Below are positions 44,337 to 57,099 of a stretch of DNA of 64,000 bases, piece after piece. The number at the start of each line of letters is the position of its first letter. The first letter of the stretch is position 1. The notes beneath the pieces were generated by a model. The model saw only the letters and a program-made list of their open reading frames with translations, was not told the origin of the DNA and ran no database searches. The stretch is from Erythrophleum ivorense (taxonomy: Eukaryota > Streptophyta > Magnoliopsida > Fabales > Fabaceae), in the NCBI GenBank assembly GCA_026724425.1, contig JAIUCV010000019.1, positions 10,955,562-11,019,561 of the forward strand. The letters run 5' to 3'. The translations under genes and the position numbers were made by a program.

Positions 44337-46289
44337 TCTGCGCTGAGTATAAACCCTAATTATAGGACACATTTGACTTTCCTTTCACGGCTTGCTACAA
44401 ATTATATTTAAATGTTGGTTGTGAACCTCCTTCGATTGCTTGTTCCGTTATTTTTTGCACATGCATGTGTGCAATTTATGTTTTCGGTATATAAGTTCTT
44501 GACAAGGTAAAGATGGGAAACTTCTTAAAGAATTTCAGTGAGCTGTTCTTCATGTTTGCTACAATTGCTCAATAATCTGTTAGACTGTTACTTTGATAAC
44601 TAGATGTCTCATTCATGATGCATGGAAGCCTCAAACTAGAATTTTCCCCCATTTGCTATTACCCTAGGCTCCTTGAGCTAAGCTTCCAATTGTCATCCCC
44701 ATACTCTCTTGCTTGAACCCCCAAAATTGAAAAAAGAAAAAAAGAAAAGGCAATGATTGGTTGTCTAAAAAATTGATTACTTGAATTGAAAATTTGGTAG
44801 AATTAGATTGTTCAAGCATGCTCTCTTAAAAATTTCTTTTTTTTTTTTTTTTGTAAATTTCATAACTTCATGGAATTGTATTTTTAGTTTATGTTTATAA
44901 TTTGTATCATTTTAAATGCATTATGTTATTTTTTACATGTTGAATGTTGAAGCGGGTTGATTGTCCACGCTATGAACTCATCTGTCAAAAGATAAAAGTA
45001 ATTTTCTTTAACTAAGGTCTAATTATATTTCAATATATTAATTTTAAAATATAATAAAATATCTCTTGAATTAAGGTTTAATCACAACTTTAATGCATTA
45101 ATTTTCAAATGTAACAAAACACTCCTTTAGAATAAAGCGGTTTAATTTTAATTTTAGTTTCTCAACTTCAAAATATAACAAAACAATCGTTGTTCCTTAA
45201 ATAAAATTGAAAACGTTAATTCTAAGTCTTATTAAATGTTAGAAGACTACATGGCCTCTTGTTTTATAATTTTTCCCTTATTCCCTTGAGTTGGCTTATT
45301 AAAGAAGAATCAAATCCCTAGATCCCTAAATTATGAGCACAATTAAGACAAAATATCGAAACTACCACCAACAATTTAGCTAGGGTTGTAAATGTGCTGA
45401 GACTCAACATGATCACCTTATTTATTTAAAATAGAGTAAGTCTAAATATGAGCTCGAGTTTTAAACAAACAAAAAATTATGACCAATAAACGAGTTAACC
45501 TTAAATAATTCACAAATAGTATCATAAATATAATATATATTTGCATGCATATATAAAATTAAATTAAATAAATGAATATTAAACTTTTCTACTATGATAT
45601 GTGTATCTGTATGAATATATATATATATATATATATAATATTACAATGTTTTAATGATGTATAAATTTTGAATTTATATATAGTTTTAGCTAAAGTCATA
45701 TATGATTCCAATATATTTATAAAATAATATCTTGTTACTAAACGTTGTATTTGCGAGCTTAAGGAGCCAAATATCAAAATTTTAAATTCGGCTTGTTTAA
45801 CTGAACAAAATTTATATATTGATCAAGTTTGTTCATTTAATAAATTAATCAAGTCCAATTTGAACTTTTGATGAATCGAATTCTAATAGTTCACGACAAG
45901 ATAAGTTCATTTACACATGGAAACCCAAAATTGAATTCAACTCTAAGCATTTAACGTCCTTCTTTCCTCAATGAGCTTACAATGCTCAGCTCCTCCCATC
46001 CCTTTACATATAATTGCACAAGCTCCTTATATGATATCTTGATGCTAAATAAGACTCGTCGTTAAATGTTGTTAGTTATTTCCTATAAAATATAGGTGTT
46101 TTGTTATGTTTTTAGAGTTCATGAAGCCGATTCAAACAAAATTAAGGAAGCTGCCTCGATCATGAAAGTTAGGGTTAAGGGGTTAGGATCTTATTTATAG
46201 GCAACCTAAATTTTTTTAAAAAAATAATTACAATGATACTAAAAAATTAATATCCACTACCCAATATTCTAACTCAAGGAAATTGAACT
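44337..46289. other. TOL1 3' flank and AT-rich intergenic DNA
   Basis: The first 200-300 bp are probably the 3' untranslated region. No supported gene follows. Stretches such as the repeated aaaatataacaaaacA-type phrases (45050-45190) suggest old repeat sequence that I cannot assign. Confidence 0.45.
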
Positions 46290-46850
46290 TTCAATAATGA
46301 CTTTTGTTGCTAATAAAGGCCTAAAAGTAACTATTGAAAGGTTTTAATGGTGACCTTGTGACAGACAAAGTAGTCATCACTCAAAATCCTATGATTGAAT
46401 GTTTTAGTGGCAAGTTTTACCAGAAGTGATAAAATGCTGTCACTGAGAATGAATATTACTTTTAATGGCAACTCTTATATGTCATTACTAAAGTTATCAC
46501 AAAAGGTAATTTCAGTTGTAGCTTCAATGACAAAAATAGTATAGCCATTAAGTTACCTTTAGTGGTTGTGTTTGTCATCACTAAAGCCAAAACGAAAGGA
46601 TAATACTTTTTCAAAATTATGTCTAACATAGGACTTATGGCAAATGGATCTTCTGCAGTTGTATTTTGTGCAATTAGAGAGAAATTGACTCAAATTTTCT
46701 AATGTTACAATCTGTTTTCTTTAAATGTTGGCACTACACCTTGTGTTTATGTTTCACTGCAATTCTTTTAGTCCATTTGTGGATTGTAGAGAATATGGAT
46801 TGGGACTTTTAGTGGTGACTATCATCAAAGGCGGTTTCAATAACAACAAA
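46290..46850. repeat. Possible CACTA transposon end (subterminal repeats)
   Basis: Short motifs of the type TTTAGTGGCAA, TTTAATGGCAAC, TTTTAGTGGTGAC and, inverted, GTCATCACTAAAG recur in both orientations, as in subterminal regions of CACTA elements. A CACTACACC occurs at about 46732. No transposase or second end is visible, so the assignment is tentative. Confidence 0.35.
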
Positions 46851-48023
46851 AGTCTAAAGTTCAGGAAATGTTTTATTACATTTAAATTTTATGAATTAAT
46901 TTTGTAATTAAGCCTTAACTTATAGGGATAAATTGAAAATTCTTTTTAATAAAAAGCTTATAATTCCATCAAATAAATATTAATAGTGAGATTAAAATTT
47001 ATTGCAAATCAATCTACTCATCATCAAACAAATAAAGGATCAAAGCTAAACCTTCATGCTAGGACGGCAATTTGGATAAGTCAGCTATTGACCGGGGATC
47101 AAGATAAATTCAGAGAAAACTCAAATACAAATATTTAAGGTTGGGTCATACATGTCCTGATCCATTCCCTGCTGGAACCCACCTCATAATGCATGCAAAC
47201 GTGCACACACATATAACTTGTAAATTGCATTCGTCTGATTATTTGTTCGTTGATTTTTATTATCTGCTTCTTAATTATGCTTTATCAGTTTGTCTAATTT
47301 GTTCCTTGTCCCAAACTTGCCTTGAACCCACGAGGTTAAAGTATTGGGAAAAAGTAAAAACCCTGCATAGATATGAGATAGGGATGGTATAGGTTATAAG
47401 GGAATAGGGCGAGAATGGGTGGTAAAAAATGTGTCCTGATTTGCCTCGTCGCCATTCCTACCACATGACAAATCTTTTAATTTTGTTTAAAATCATAACA
47501 ATTAAAAATGCTTATTTTATTCCTTGAAATATATATATATATATATATTTCAATTTAGTTATTTAAAGTTTTAAAATCATAATTTATTCATTTAAATGAT
47601 ACTTTTTGTCAATTTCATCATTACATTATAACTCGTTATCAGATAGTTAACAAAGATAGGTAAAAATTAACGTAGTTGTTAAGTATTTTACATATAGCAT
47701 TAAATGATCAGGTGCATCATTTTGAGTTATCTTATATCATGTTTTAAGGTCAAGTAAGAACTTAGCTATAATAACTTTATATTATGCTATATCACTTATT
47801 TTTATTAATTATTAGTGTGGGACCTGTGCAATGCACGAAATATTATTATCTATATATGATCAAATTGTAATAAAACATGTTAAATCATGCCTTCGTTATA
47901 TAATTTAAAAGAACAATATGAAATAGGAAAAAAAAAGTCTAATGAAATAGATTAACTTTAAAAGATGATAATAATTCTCACCTACATACTAACCATTTTA
48001 TTTTGTTCATTTGTTCAAAGAAA
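46851..48023. other. AT-rich intergenic DNA
   Basis: Nothing was recognised apart from an (AT)n run at 47529-47549 and the 5-bp target site TCAAA at 48024-48028 of the next element. Confidence 0.5.
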
Positions 48024-48028
48024 TCAAA

Positions 48029-50912
48029 TGTGACAACCCTACCTTCTAAACATGATAATTATAGTTAAATATGCAATTAATAATTAATGATCAAGGTTTG
48101 GAGTCGTTACAGTTTATTACGTTATGAAAATATAGGAAAATTTGAACCTTGGTGTTAAGGTCTTCACTAAACAACCACAAATAAAACAAAAATGCATAAG
48201 AGAAACCATATTACCATGAGAAGTTTACAATTCGTCCATTCATCAGTCTCAACACACAAAAACCTCCCACAGGTATTCCTATATCATTTCCTAGCATCAC
48301 CATTGAAGAAACTAGGGTTTCTAGGCTAAAGGAAGGAGTTTGGGGTTTTGCGCCGCAGCCCATATCATTCCCACCGCGACTAAATTGCTCTCTGAAATTA
48401 CTGGGCAAATTTCTCAAGCTGTGGCGAGTTGGACCGTCGTCGTGGCGGAAATGCCTCCTGCAGCTACTGTTCTAAGTCCCCCAACTCTCACCTCAGCGCA
48501 ATACACTCACGCCACAGCGAGATTTGCTACTGGACACCCCTCAGTTTGTTCACTCAACTAGCATCACGGTGGTATGTGATGCGCCACGGTGAGGTTTCAT
48601 TTTGTTACCCTCTTGGACAATTTTTTTCACTCTGCGCTGCAGCGAGTTTCCTCATGCCGCGGCGTTCCTCTACACTGTTACTCTATAGGAAATTTTTATT
48701 CGCTTGCGCCGCGGCGCCCCTCACCTCTGTCACTCATTTGGCCGCGACGAAGCCTTCTTAGCCGTGGCGTGACTCCCTTCTATAACTGCATCTCCTAAAT
48801 TTCATCCCCTACACTCCAATTTTCATCTAAGGACTACCCTAAGACCACTCCCACTCATTTTATAAGACTCTAATGGTATTTATCTACCATATACACTCAG
48901 CTATTCTACCATTACCAATTCAAAATTTAAATGTAAATTTTTACTCCTCCAACTATCCTATACCAGCAAGTCCATAGAGTAATAGCAACAAGAATTCATG
49001 CACTATTAGAAATTAAAATTTGATATACATTCCATCAGAGGTTTCATACTTCAATGGTTCATATTACATCTACTAACATCACATAATCATATTTCCGACA
49101 ATATACCATACCATAAATTTAGCAAAATACATACGTCAAGTGTTATGGGTTCATACATCCGATATCAAGCTAAAATGATGACTAACTCCTCAATGAATAT
49201 ATCCAAGGTAATCAAAATATAAGAGCTTACACTTGGCAACATGATTACATGATGATGCTATACAATAAGGAATACAAAATTTAGCATCTATACTAAATAA
49301 GTTAGCCTATGTGCAGCCTTCTCCCCACATGATAAAGCTCATGGATTTTCATCCACTTACTTCCCCTTATCCTTACCCGAAGAACCTTTACCTGAAATAT
49401 TAATCCCATAAAATGGGATGAGATGCGAATCTCAGTAACCAAGGCAATTCCATCATATAATCCAGTTTAATTAGCATACATGTATAATTTCACATAAGTA
49501 TTAGAAGAACACCAGTCATATTGGTAAATGAAATAATTAGGCTATCATGATCACTATCCCATACTAGCAATCATATTATCACATATTAAAGGCCATTAAT
49601 ACCGAGAGAGGCCTGTCCACGGCACCTACTCCCTATTGAGCACAACCAGGGCTCAGTGCATCTGGGGTTTGATCATAACCCGGTACCTGATCGAAGCACA
49701 TGCACAGGTGGCAGCCGCACCACAGCTCCACCATGAACTCACAAGGTCCAATCACAAAATAATGATAGCCAACCAATTTATTCAACATTTCAAATCATTC
49801 ATGTATAGCAAAATATGAAATTAAAATAGATATATGTATGGAATTAGTATTAACCCGGTTACCTCACTTGTAGACAATTGCAACAGCCATCAATGGTACA
49901 AAAATCTCCCTAAAACCATAGCATCAGAAAATTACTACTTTAATTCATCATTAACAGTTACAACAAGTGTCCAAAGAATTTAAAATGCTAATGGCTACCT
50001 AGGGAATACTTACCCAGCCACCACAAATCCCAAATTCGGATTTAAATGTCCTCTATCAGAAACCCCAATATTTCACCTAAAATCTTAAGTAAATTCGTAC
50101 AAAATTAATACCCATATTATAAATCATCTATGGGGGTCTCAAACTAGCAAGAAAAGCATCAAAATGAAGGATTTATACTCACCTAATGTTAGCCTTAGCC
50201 TCAACCTACGAATTTTACCAAGAAAATCCCAAACAACCACATTTCAGATTTTGGGTATGGTGAAAATACTCTAAATGAAAAACTAATCAGACCAAAATGA
50301 AGAGAAAGATGAAAGGATTAAGTTATGTAACTATTACCTTGGCTAAATCTTGCTCTAGAAGTAGGAAAATGTAAAAATATGCCAAGAACCCTAGAACCTC
50401 CTTTGGACCTCCGAATTTTGAGATGGGTGTTTGTGTTTCAGCAAATGGGGAAGAGGCTAAAGTATTAGGATTTTAGTTGGGTCATGGGTTGCTCCAAGGT
50501 CCAACTCCATTTAAGCTTCAGATTTTAGCTTTGTTGGGGCAGCTCTTATGCATTGGGTTGCTGAAATTCCATTAGGCCAAACTTAGTTTTAAGAACTCCA
50601 TTATTTGGGTCTGCACAAGGTTCATTGGGCCATTCCTAAGAGCTTGTGCAAGTTGAGCCTTGGGTCTCTAACCCATTAAATCAAATTGGGTCTGCACCTA
50701 TTTATTGGGCCTCCATTAGCCTCTTATCATGGTCTCCTATATTAATTTGGACCTAGATGAAATTTTTATCCCAATTAAATCTCAAATCCATATTAATAAA
50801 TTTTATCTTTTTAAAATCTCCTTTCACCTAACTTGCCCAATTATCTCATATTAATTATCCCTAATTAACCTAATCCATAATTAATACCTTAATTAATTTT
50901 TGAGATGTTACA
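48029..50912 (+). mobile_element. Long solo-LTR-like element, target duplication TCAAA
   Basis: This 2884-bp block runs from TGTGACAACCC to GAGATGTTACA, flanked by TCAAA at 48024-48028 and 50913-50917. It has no coding frames of note. It contains a palindrome array (48343-48775). In the middle it has a segment gagatgcgaatctcagtaacc (about 49417-49440) related to sequences in the other family members. TG...CA-type ends plus a 5-bp duplication and lack of an interior fit a solo LTR of a long-LTR retrotransposon. Confidence 0.8.
48343..48775. repeat. Palindrome array 3 (GC-rich type)
   Basis: It includes CGCTGCAGCG (48635-48644) and GCGCCGCGGCGC (48706-48717), plus imperfect forms such as CGCCACAGCGAG, GCGCCACGGTGAG and GCCGTGGCG. 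These correspond in layout to the CGCTATAGCG units of the other arrays but have GC-rich centres. Confidence 0.7.
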
Positions 50913-52700
50913 TCAAACATGATAAAATCTTGCATCAGATTGTAAAGAATTTTTCTATCATTGAAGAAGATATGTCTATCAAATTGAATGAGTTGGCCAT
51001 ATGAAATGGTACTTGAATTTCCTAAAACAATTCATGAAGGAAATAGGATTATTGACTCATGATGGAGAAATTAAATATATGCTCTTGGATTACTTATGAT
51101 ATGACAAATGTGGCTATATATAAGAGTGATATGTCAGCCATTTAAATTTGTAACAATGAGAAGAGATCAACTTCCTAAAGAAAATAACAAAGCTACGAAA
51201 GGCACATAACAAAACAAAGTTCAAGATGTACATTGTATACTTGTATATCAATAAATACTCATTAAATACTTATAATTAGAACCATATTTCAAACATTATT
51301 AGGTTTTAAATATGTATAACAATTACTGAACGTTAGACCTTTTTCTCCCCTCTGATTTCTTTTTAATTGATAGAAGAAATCAAACTAATTTCACAGATTC
51401 AGTATATGGTGAATTTAGGATAAAATATAATATATTATTTTTTTAGTAACATTTATCAATAGCATATGATATTTAGTAATTGATATATTACGTACACTAT
51501 AATGAATTTTAAAGAAAAATAAATAGACATAAAAGAGAATATTAATGAAAAATTACTTTATAAAATGTATTTATTTTAAATTCTCAAATACCTTATTTTA
51601 TGATATGTTTGCTGTACTACTTGACCATTCTTGTTACATGTACAAAATTTTCAAACCCTTCTTAGTATGTTACCCATGCTATGAATGGGATTCCTTTCCA
51701 GATTTATGAATATGTATATTAAAGGAACTACATAAATATGAGATTATAGTATAAGATAACTTAATGGGCATATAAATGTCACAATCCCTACTCACACCTT
51801 AGCACAGCGATAGTACAAGGTACAATGCTCCTAGCATTATGATACAAGCTTAACTCCTCGTAGGCCATAGCAGTCTTAACCACCCTAGCAACAAACCTAC
51901 AGTTTAAGGTGTCAAACCTCTCTCTCTAGTAGAACTAAACTAAGCATTTAAAATCTAACACTAATGACAACTCAGCGGAAACGTGAATGTAATCTATGAA
52001 TGTGGGTAAAAGATGAGTTAATTTAATCTTTTCCATAGTTGATCCAATTATTGGTTAACTAAAACCCAATTGCAGTTAACTACAAGTGGAGAACTTACTT
52101 ATCAATTTACAATTTACTTCTGCTAACTAATATTGATTTGTAGTTGACTACAAGTTAGGGACTTATTCATGATCACTCTATTCTTATTGAAGATATTATC
52201 TATTCTAACTCACGTTGACACTCTCCTCTAAATTCTATATTTAATCCATAAACTTAACTTTATAACCATCATTAAGTTGTACATTACTAGACTCGTCTCA
52301 CATATCTCTAATGATGGAAATTATATGATGTTCTCCTATCTAAGACTTCAACTTTTTAATCACATCCTATAACACCTTCAAAATACCCTTAAAAGCTTGA
52401 AAAAATTTTACTTATACATCCTTAGGACATTCCTTAGCAAAAACCCAATTTTTTGGACTATAAATAAAAGCTTCCCATGTAGACAAGGTCAAGGTTGCGG
52501 TTCTGACTATTAAAATGCCCAAAAATAGAAATAGCACACTCGAGGCCACAACCATGAAAGCCCAAGCCACAGCCTTAACTGTTGATGTTCTATTTTGGTG
52601 CCAATATGTTATTAAAAAGAACATAAAACATCCATCCTTCATCTTATATCCTAAAATCATGATATAAGGGTCCTTGAATAAGGTTAATTAGAGATAAAAA
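50913..52700. other. Intergenic DNA without recognised gene
   Basis: It is AT-rich to about 51775. A TGTCACAATCCC at about 51778 resembles the start of the LTR family, but I found no matching end or duplication. The short - strand frame near 52412-52660 has no recognisable domain. Confidence 0.4.
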
Positions 52701-54165
52701 GGGGCTTCTAAGATCCTTATAAATCCTAACATGAACCTTTGAAGATTGAAAAAAGAAACATAAGGTGATAAAGGAAACTAGAAAAATGACTAAGCATTTG
52801 ATAGCAAAATAGTGACTTTAAAATGACAAATGGCATGCCCAACTTTGCAAAATCATCACCCTAATGCTCTAAACCACTTTGTATGAGTTTTAACTAGCTA
52901 AACACATGGTGCTAGGCCATTTGCACCTTAACACATCAAAGGATTCTCAAAGTGACTATATCAAACTAACATAAATCCTGTTTTTACAAAACTATTATTG
53001 CAATATATGCCTTAAGCTAAAAGGGTTTCCCAACGTGGTCAAATGGGGTCCAAATGACTCCAAATTTTTCTTAGCAACTTTCAATTGCCAAAATACATTT
53101 GTTTAATACCTAAAATACTTAAAAACACCATAAATGGTAAAAGTCACTATGTCAAACCCCAAATCCTACACATAGCACCTTATGATAGTAAAGTGGCCTC
53201 TTATAACCTACAAGTGGCCTATCAAAAGTATGCTACAACTTATCAAATCAAACTAAATCACTTTAGGCACATCATAATTATCTAAAGACATATGTTCAAG
53301 CCCAAAGAACTATGCTAAAGCATGAGCTGCAAAATTTGGCTATGCCAAACCACATTAAAACACATACTAACACATACCTATGAATTAATATCAAGTTGCT
53401 CTGTAAATTAAAGAGGATCTGTACACAAGAAATGGGCAAACAACATTCAAAACTCTCTAAATTAGTTCACAAAACCTCTAAATGCAAAAGTAAACTTATT
53501 CGAGGCACTAGTTCCTCAAGATACTTGAAATGACCAAAGTGACTATATCGAACCTCTATACTAACACGTCCATTAATTTTAACAAGAACTTTTGGGCATG
53601 AGCACCATGCCAAGGAGACCTTAACCCTAAGGCTTCCAATACACACTCTATATAACTCTAAACTTATTAGCTACCTTTATGCCCCATACATACCATATTA
53701 TATCAAAGGAATTAACATTAAAATTCATGAATATTACATACATGCCAAAATCCATATTGCATATCATAAATGTAATAAACTATTTATTTACAACTTATGA
53801 GCACTGTCCCATGTACATCAAAATCATATAGGGATGTCACAACCTAGCTTGGCATTGAAGATTATATACATTTTGCAAAATATCATTTCTAGTCCTATCT
53901 TGGCATTTATGTATACATATGATCAAGATCCCAAAAATAGGCCTCAAGGCCATATAACATCATTCATACACCATAAGTATAGCCCCTCCAAAAGCCAAAT
54001 ATATGTACATATGATCATTTGTAGGCTAAAAACATACATAAGCAACACCACTTCTCCACTACTTGTCTAAGGTTCTTTGGAGACACCACAATCCTACTTA
54101 TAAGCTTCCTTTTTCCTTATTTTCTTTAGCTTAACACCCACAAATAAGTAAGTTTGGGTCAGTTT

Positions 54166-57099
54166 TGTAACACCTTAACCTCTAGCTCATACCCATCATG
54201 CCCACATATTCATATACTCATGCTAAGCTTACAAGGGATATGATTTCTCTACCTTGGTGCTCTTTCTCTAAGGCATATTGTATGGGTAGAGATCCACTGC
54301 GAAGTAACGTGGACCGGTTGAGCTCTCTCTCTAGGCATCCTCATGCTCAATTGCACTATTGAGACTTATTTCAATCCCAAACATATGCTTTAAACTCATG
54401 GAAAGCAAAGAGGGATATGAGACATGCATTTTCGTTCTTGGCAGATTTTGCTTCATTTCTGGGCTAAGTTTGGAAATTCATAACTAAATGCAGAAAAATT
54501 GTAACTGCATGATCTCAGTCATTCTAGAAAGCTTAAGACGTCTAATTTATGCTAAAAATATGTAGAAGTCTCAGTATCTCACATATCTTGCGTTTGACAT
54601 CAAAATCGTTCACTGGTCAGAGGGGGCTCCTTTGCTGTCACAGTATACTAATATAGACTTTGAAAATGTCTAACTAATTCCACAAATATCCAATGCTCAT
54701 AAACTATATCTCTATGGAAATATGTGGATGTTAGCTAGAGGAGAAAAATATCTCTAGATCAGTTCACCAAGCCAATTTCCCGGAAACCGATGAAACAGTA
54801 CTTCGGGTCTGGTTGGGTGTCTGATTCTGGGCAGGAATTTCGAAATTTCATAACTTACTCTCTAGACCTCTAAATGAGGTGCTTCCAGTTCCTACAAGTC
54901 TCTGTGACCATCTAGTTTTTGTGTATAAAATTTCGTAGCCATTGGACTACATTTGCCCCTCGGATGACACGTTTCTCAAACTGACCAAATGAACAGTGTC
55001 TTCTGAAATCCGATTTTCTGATGTCAACTTTGAAAAATCATAGAAAATGCTATAGACCTCTAAATGACATGAACTCTAGCTTCCCAGAAAGCTCTAAACA
55101 TAATCTAGCTACATGTCAAATCTCATAACAAGAAGAGGTCATATGCTTAACCTTGGACATCATGTGCAAAAGGCCTTTTCTTGGCCAAAAGTGGGGCTCA
55201 TGGGGTCCAATCTTGGTTCTTCTACTTTTATGACCCATCGAGCACATGAGAAAGCATCTCTAGGGGCCATCAATCATGTCTCAATTGTCTAGTAACTTAG
55301 ATTGAAAAAACTCACTATCCCATGCCCACTTATGCACCCATATAGCCTATGCTAAAGTTAAGCATCTCATATTAAAACATGCCTCTTCATTCATCATAGA
55401 CTTCATTCTCATACATTCATCATTCATACATTAACTTACAAACATAGATAGAGGCTACATCATATACATTCTTGATTTACAACACTTGTCTCATATACAA
55501 TACATGTACAAGAAGCTCTTTACAAGTCTTTCTTAGTCTCCCTAGCTTCTCTAGCCTCATGCTTGGTGGTGGTTCCCATCTTTAACCTCGTTTGGTCCAC
55601 TTGGCATATTTGGATGGTGGAGAGGGAGGGTGAGATTCATGGAATCTCAGTAGTTCAACTCTCATTCAATCATACATATATTGCATGCAACAAGTCTCAT
55701 TATGCATGTATGGCATGTTAGCATATAAAACCATGATGAAAAATATTTAAAACATGTGACTTGGCCATACATAAGGGAAAAACATTCTCAACATGTGAGT
55801 AGGCCACACATAACATTTAGAAGCTTGCTAAGTACATGGATTAGCCTCACCCATTCCCTTGTGACTTTTGGATTTGCCTTACCCATGCTTTAGAGGTCCT
55901 TAGACTCAACCCTTACTCTTTGGGAGTCAACCTCACTTTTGGGAGACCTTTTACTCTTGTCTCAACCACTTAGGGGTTTGGCTCATCCTCACCTTGGCTA
56001 TAGGGTTATTGGCTTTTCCATTTTCTCAAGCAAACCAAAACAAATCACATAAATCATCATTTCAATTCATAACATATCATCATGCTAACACACTTCTCAT
56101 AGCTCATATCATTCATACACACAAGCAAGACAATGTAAACACACAATTATGTATGAGAGAAGGTGGAGAGAACTACCTTGTTAGCTATTCACTATTTGCT
56201 CTTTCACTTGTCTTCTCCCTTGTGGATTTCACTACCACTTCTGGATGGGAGAGCTTCTCTTGAGCCTAACCACACAAAAGCATCAAATTAATTCCTTAAT
56301 ACTTGATTCTTAAGCTAGGGATTACTTCTAATCAACTCTACTGAGCTTCTCAACCTAGGTTTCTTCCTCTCACTAGAGCCCATTAGCTATTCTCTCTCTT
56401 TTCTCAACTCTTAAGCTCTTAAGAAAGGGGGAAAGCAAGAAAGAGAAGACTATATACTTCTAATCTCTCTCAAGAGTGATTTCCCACTCTCTCTCTTCTG
56501 AACCAACCTCAAGACCTAACCATTTTTGCCATCTAAACCGTAGGAAAGAGGGGAAAGGGGAGAAGGGCAACATACTAAGAGGAAGCCATGAGAATTCATA
56601 CCTTTCTTGTGCTTTCCTCTTCTCTTCAGCTTCTCTCTCTCTCCTCCGCCCTTTTCTCTCTCCTAAGACGAGCTTGAGTCGGTTAGAAGAAGAAAGAAGA
56701 GATTTGGAAGCTTTTAAAAAGTCAAATTCTCTTTTTCTCGCTTTTCTGGACCGCTCTCGCTATAGCGAGCCATTGCCCTCGCTACAGCGAGCTCGTGTCT
56801 ATTCCAGACCTCTGCCTTCGCTATGGCATCACTACGGCGAGCTCGGGTCTGTTCCAAACCTCTGCCTTCGCTATGGCGTCGCTACAGCGAGCAACTCCCT
56901 GGTTTCTGTATGGAATGCCGCACTCGCTATAGCTAGGAGCATATTCGCTACGGCGAGGGGGCATTCTCGCTATGGCGAGGCCATTTATCGCTATGGCGAG
57001 AAGATTTAGAAGATTCTCAGCTCTTCGAAAATTTTTCAGCTTTTTCTTTTCCTTTTCTTTTCTCATTTCTTTTCTATTTTCTTTTTCTTGGCTGTTACA
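54166..57099 (+). mobile_element. Nested solo-LTR-like element, target duplication AGTTT
   Basis: This 2934-bp element runs from TGTAACACC to GCTGTTACA and is flanked by AGTTT at 54161-54165 and 57100-57104. Its start and end match the 521-bp element at 20354-20874, and its length is close to that of 48029-50912. Near 55.6-56.0 kb it carries a run of gacttttgg/cctcaccc-like phrases related to 11.3-11.6 kb. It has no coding domain. The 177-codon frame at 56476-57009 is a chance frame through the palindrome array. Confidence 0.8.
56750..57000. repeat. Palindrome array 2 (CTCGCTATAGCGAG type)
   Basis: About nine degenerate dyads occur here. They include the perfect 14-bp CTCGCTATAGCGAG at 56756-56769 and forms such as CGCTACAGCGAG, CGCTACGGCGAG and CGCTATGGCGAG. 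The array ends 60-70 bp before a pyrimidine-rich tract and the element end, as in array 1. Confidence 0.8.

Noticed and set aside
48340..48800. Overlapping frames in three phases near 48.3-48.8 kb
   Set aside because: A GC-rich palindrome array reduces stop codons in all frames. There is no protein similarity.
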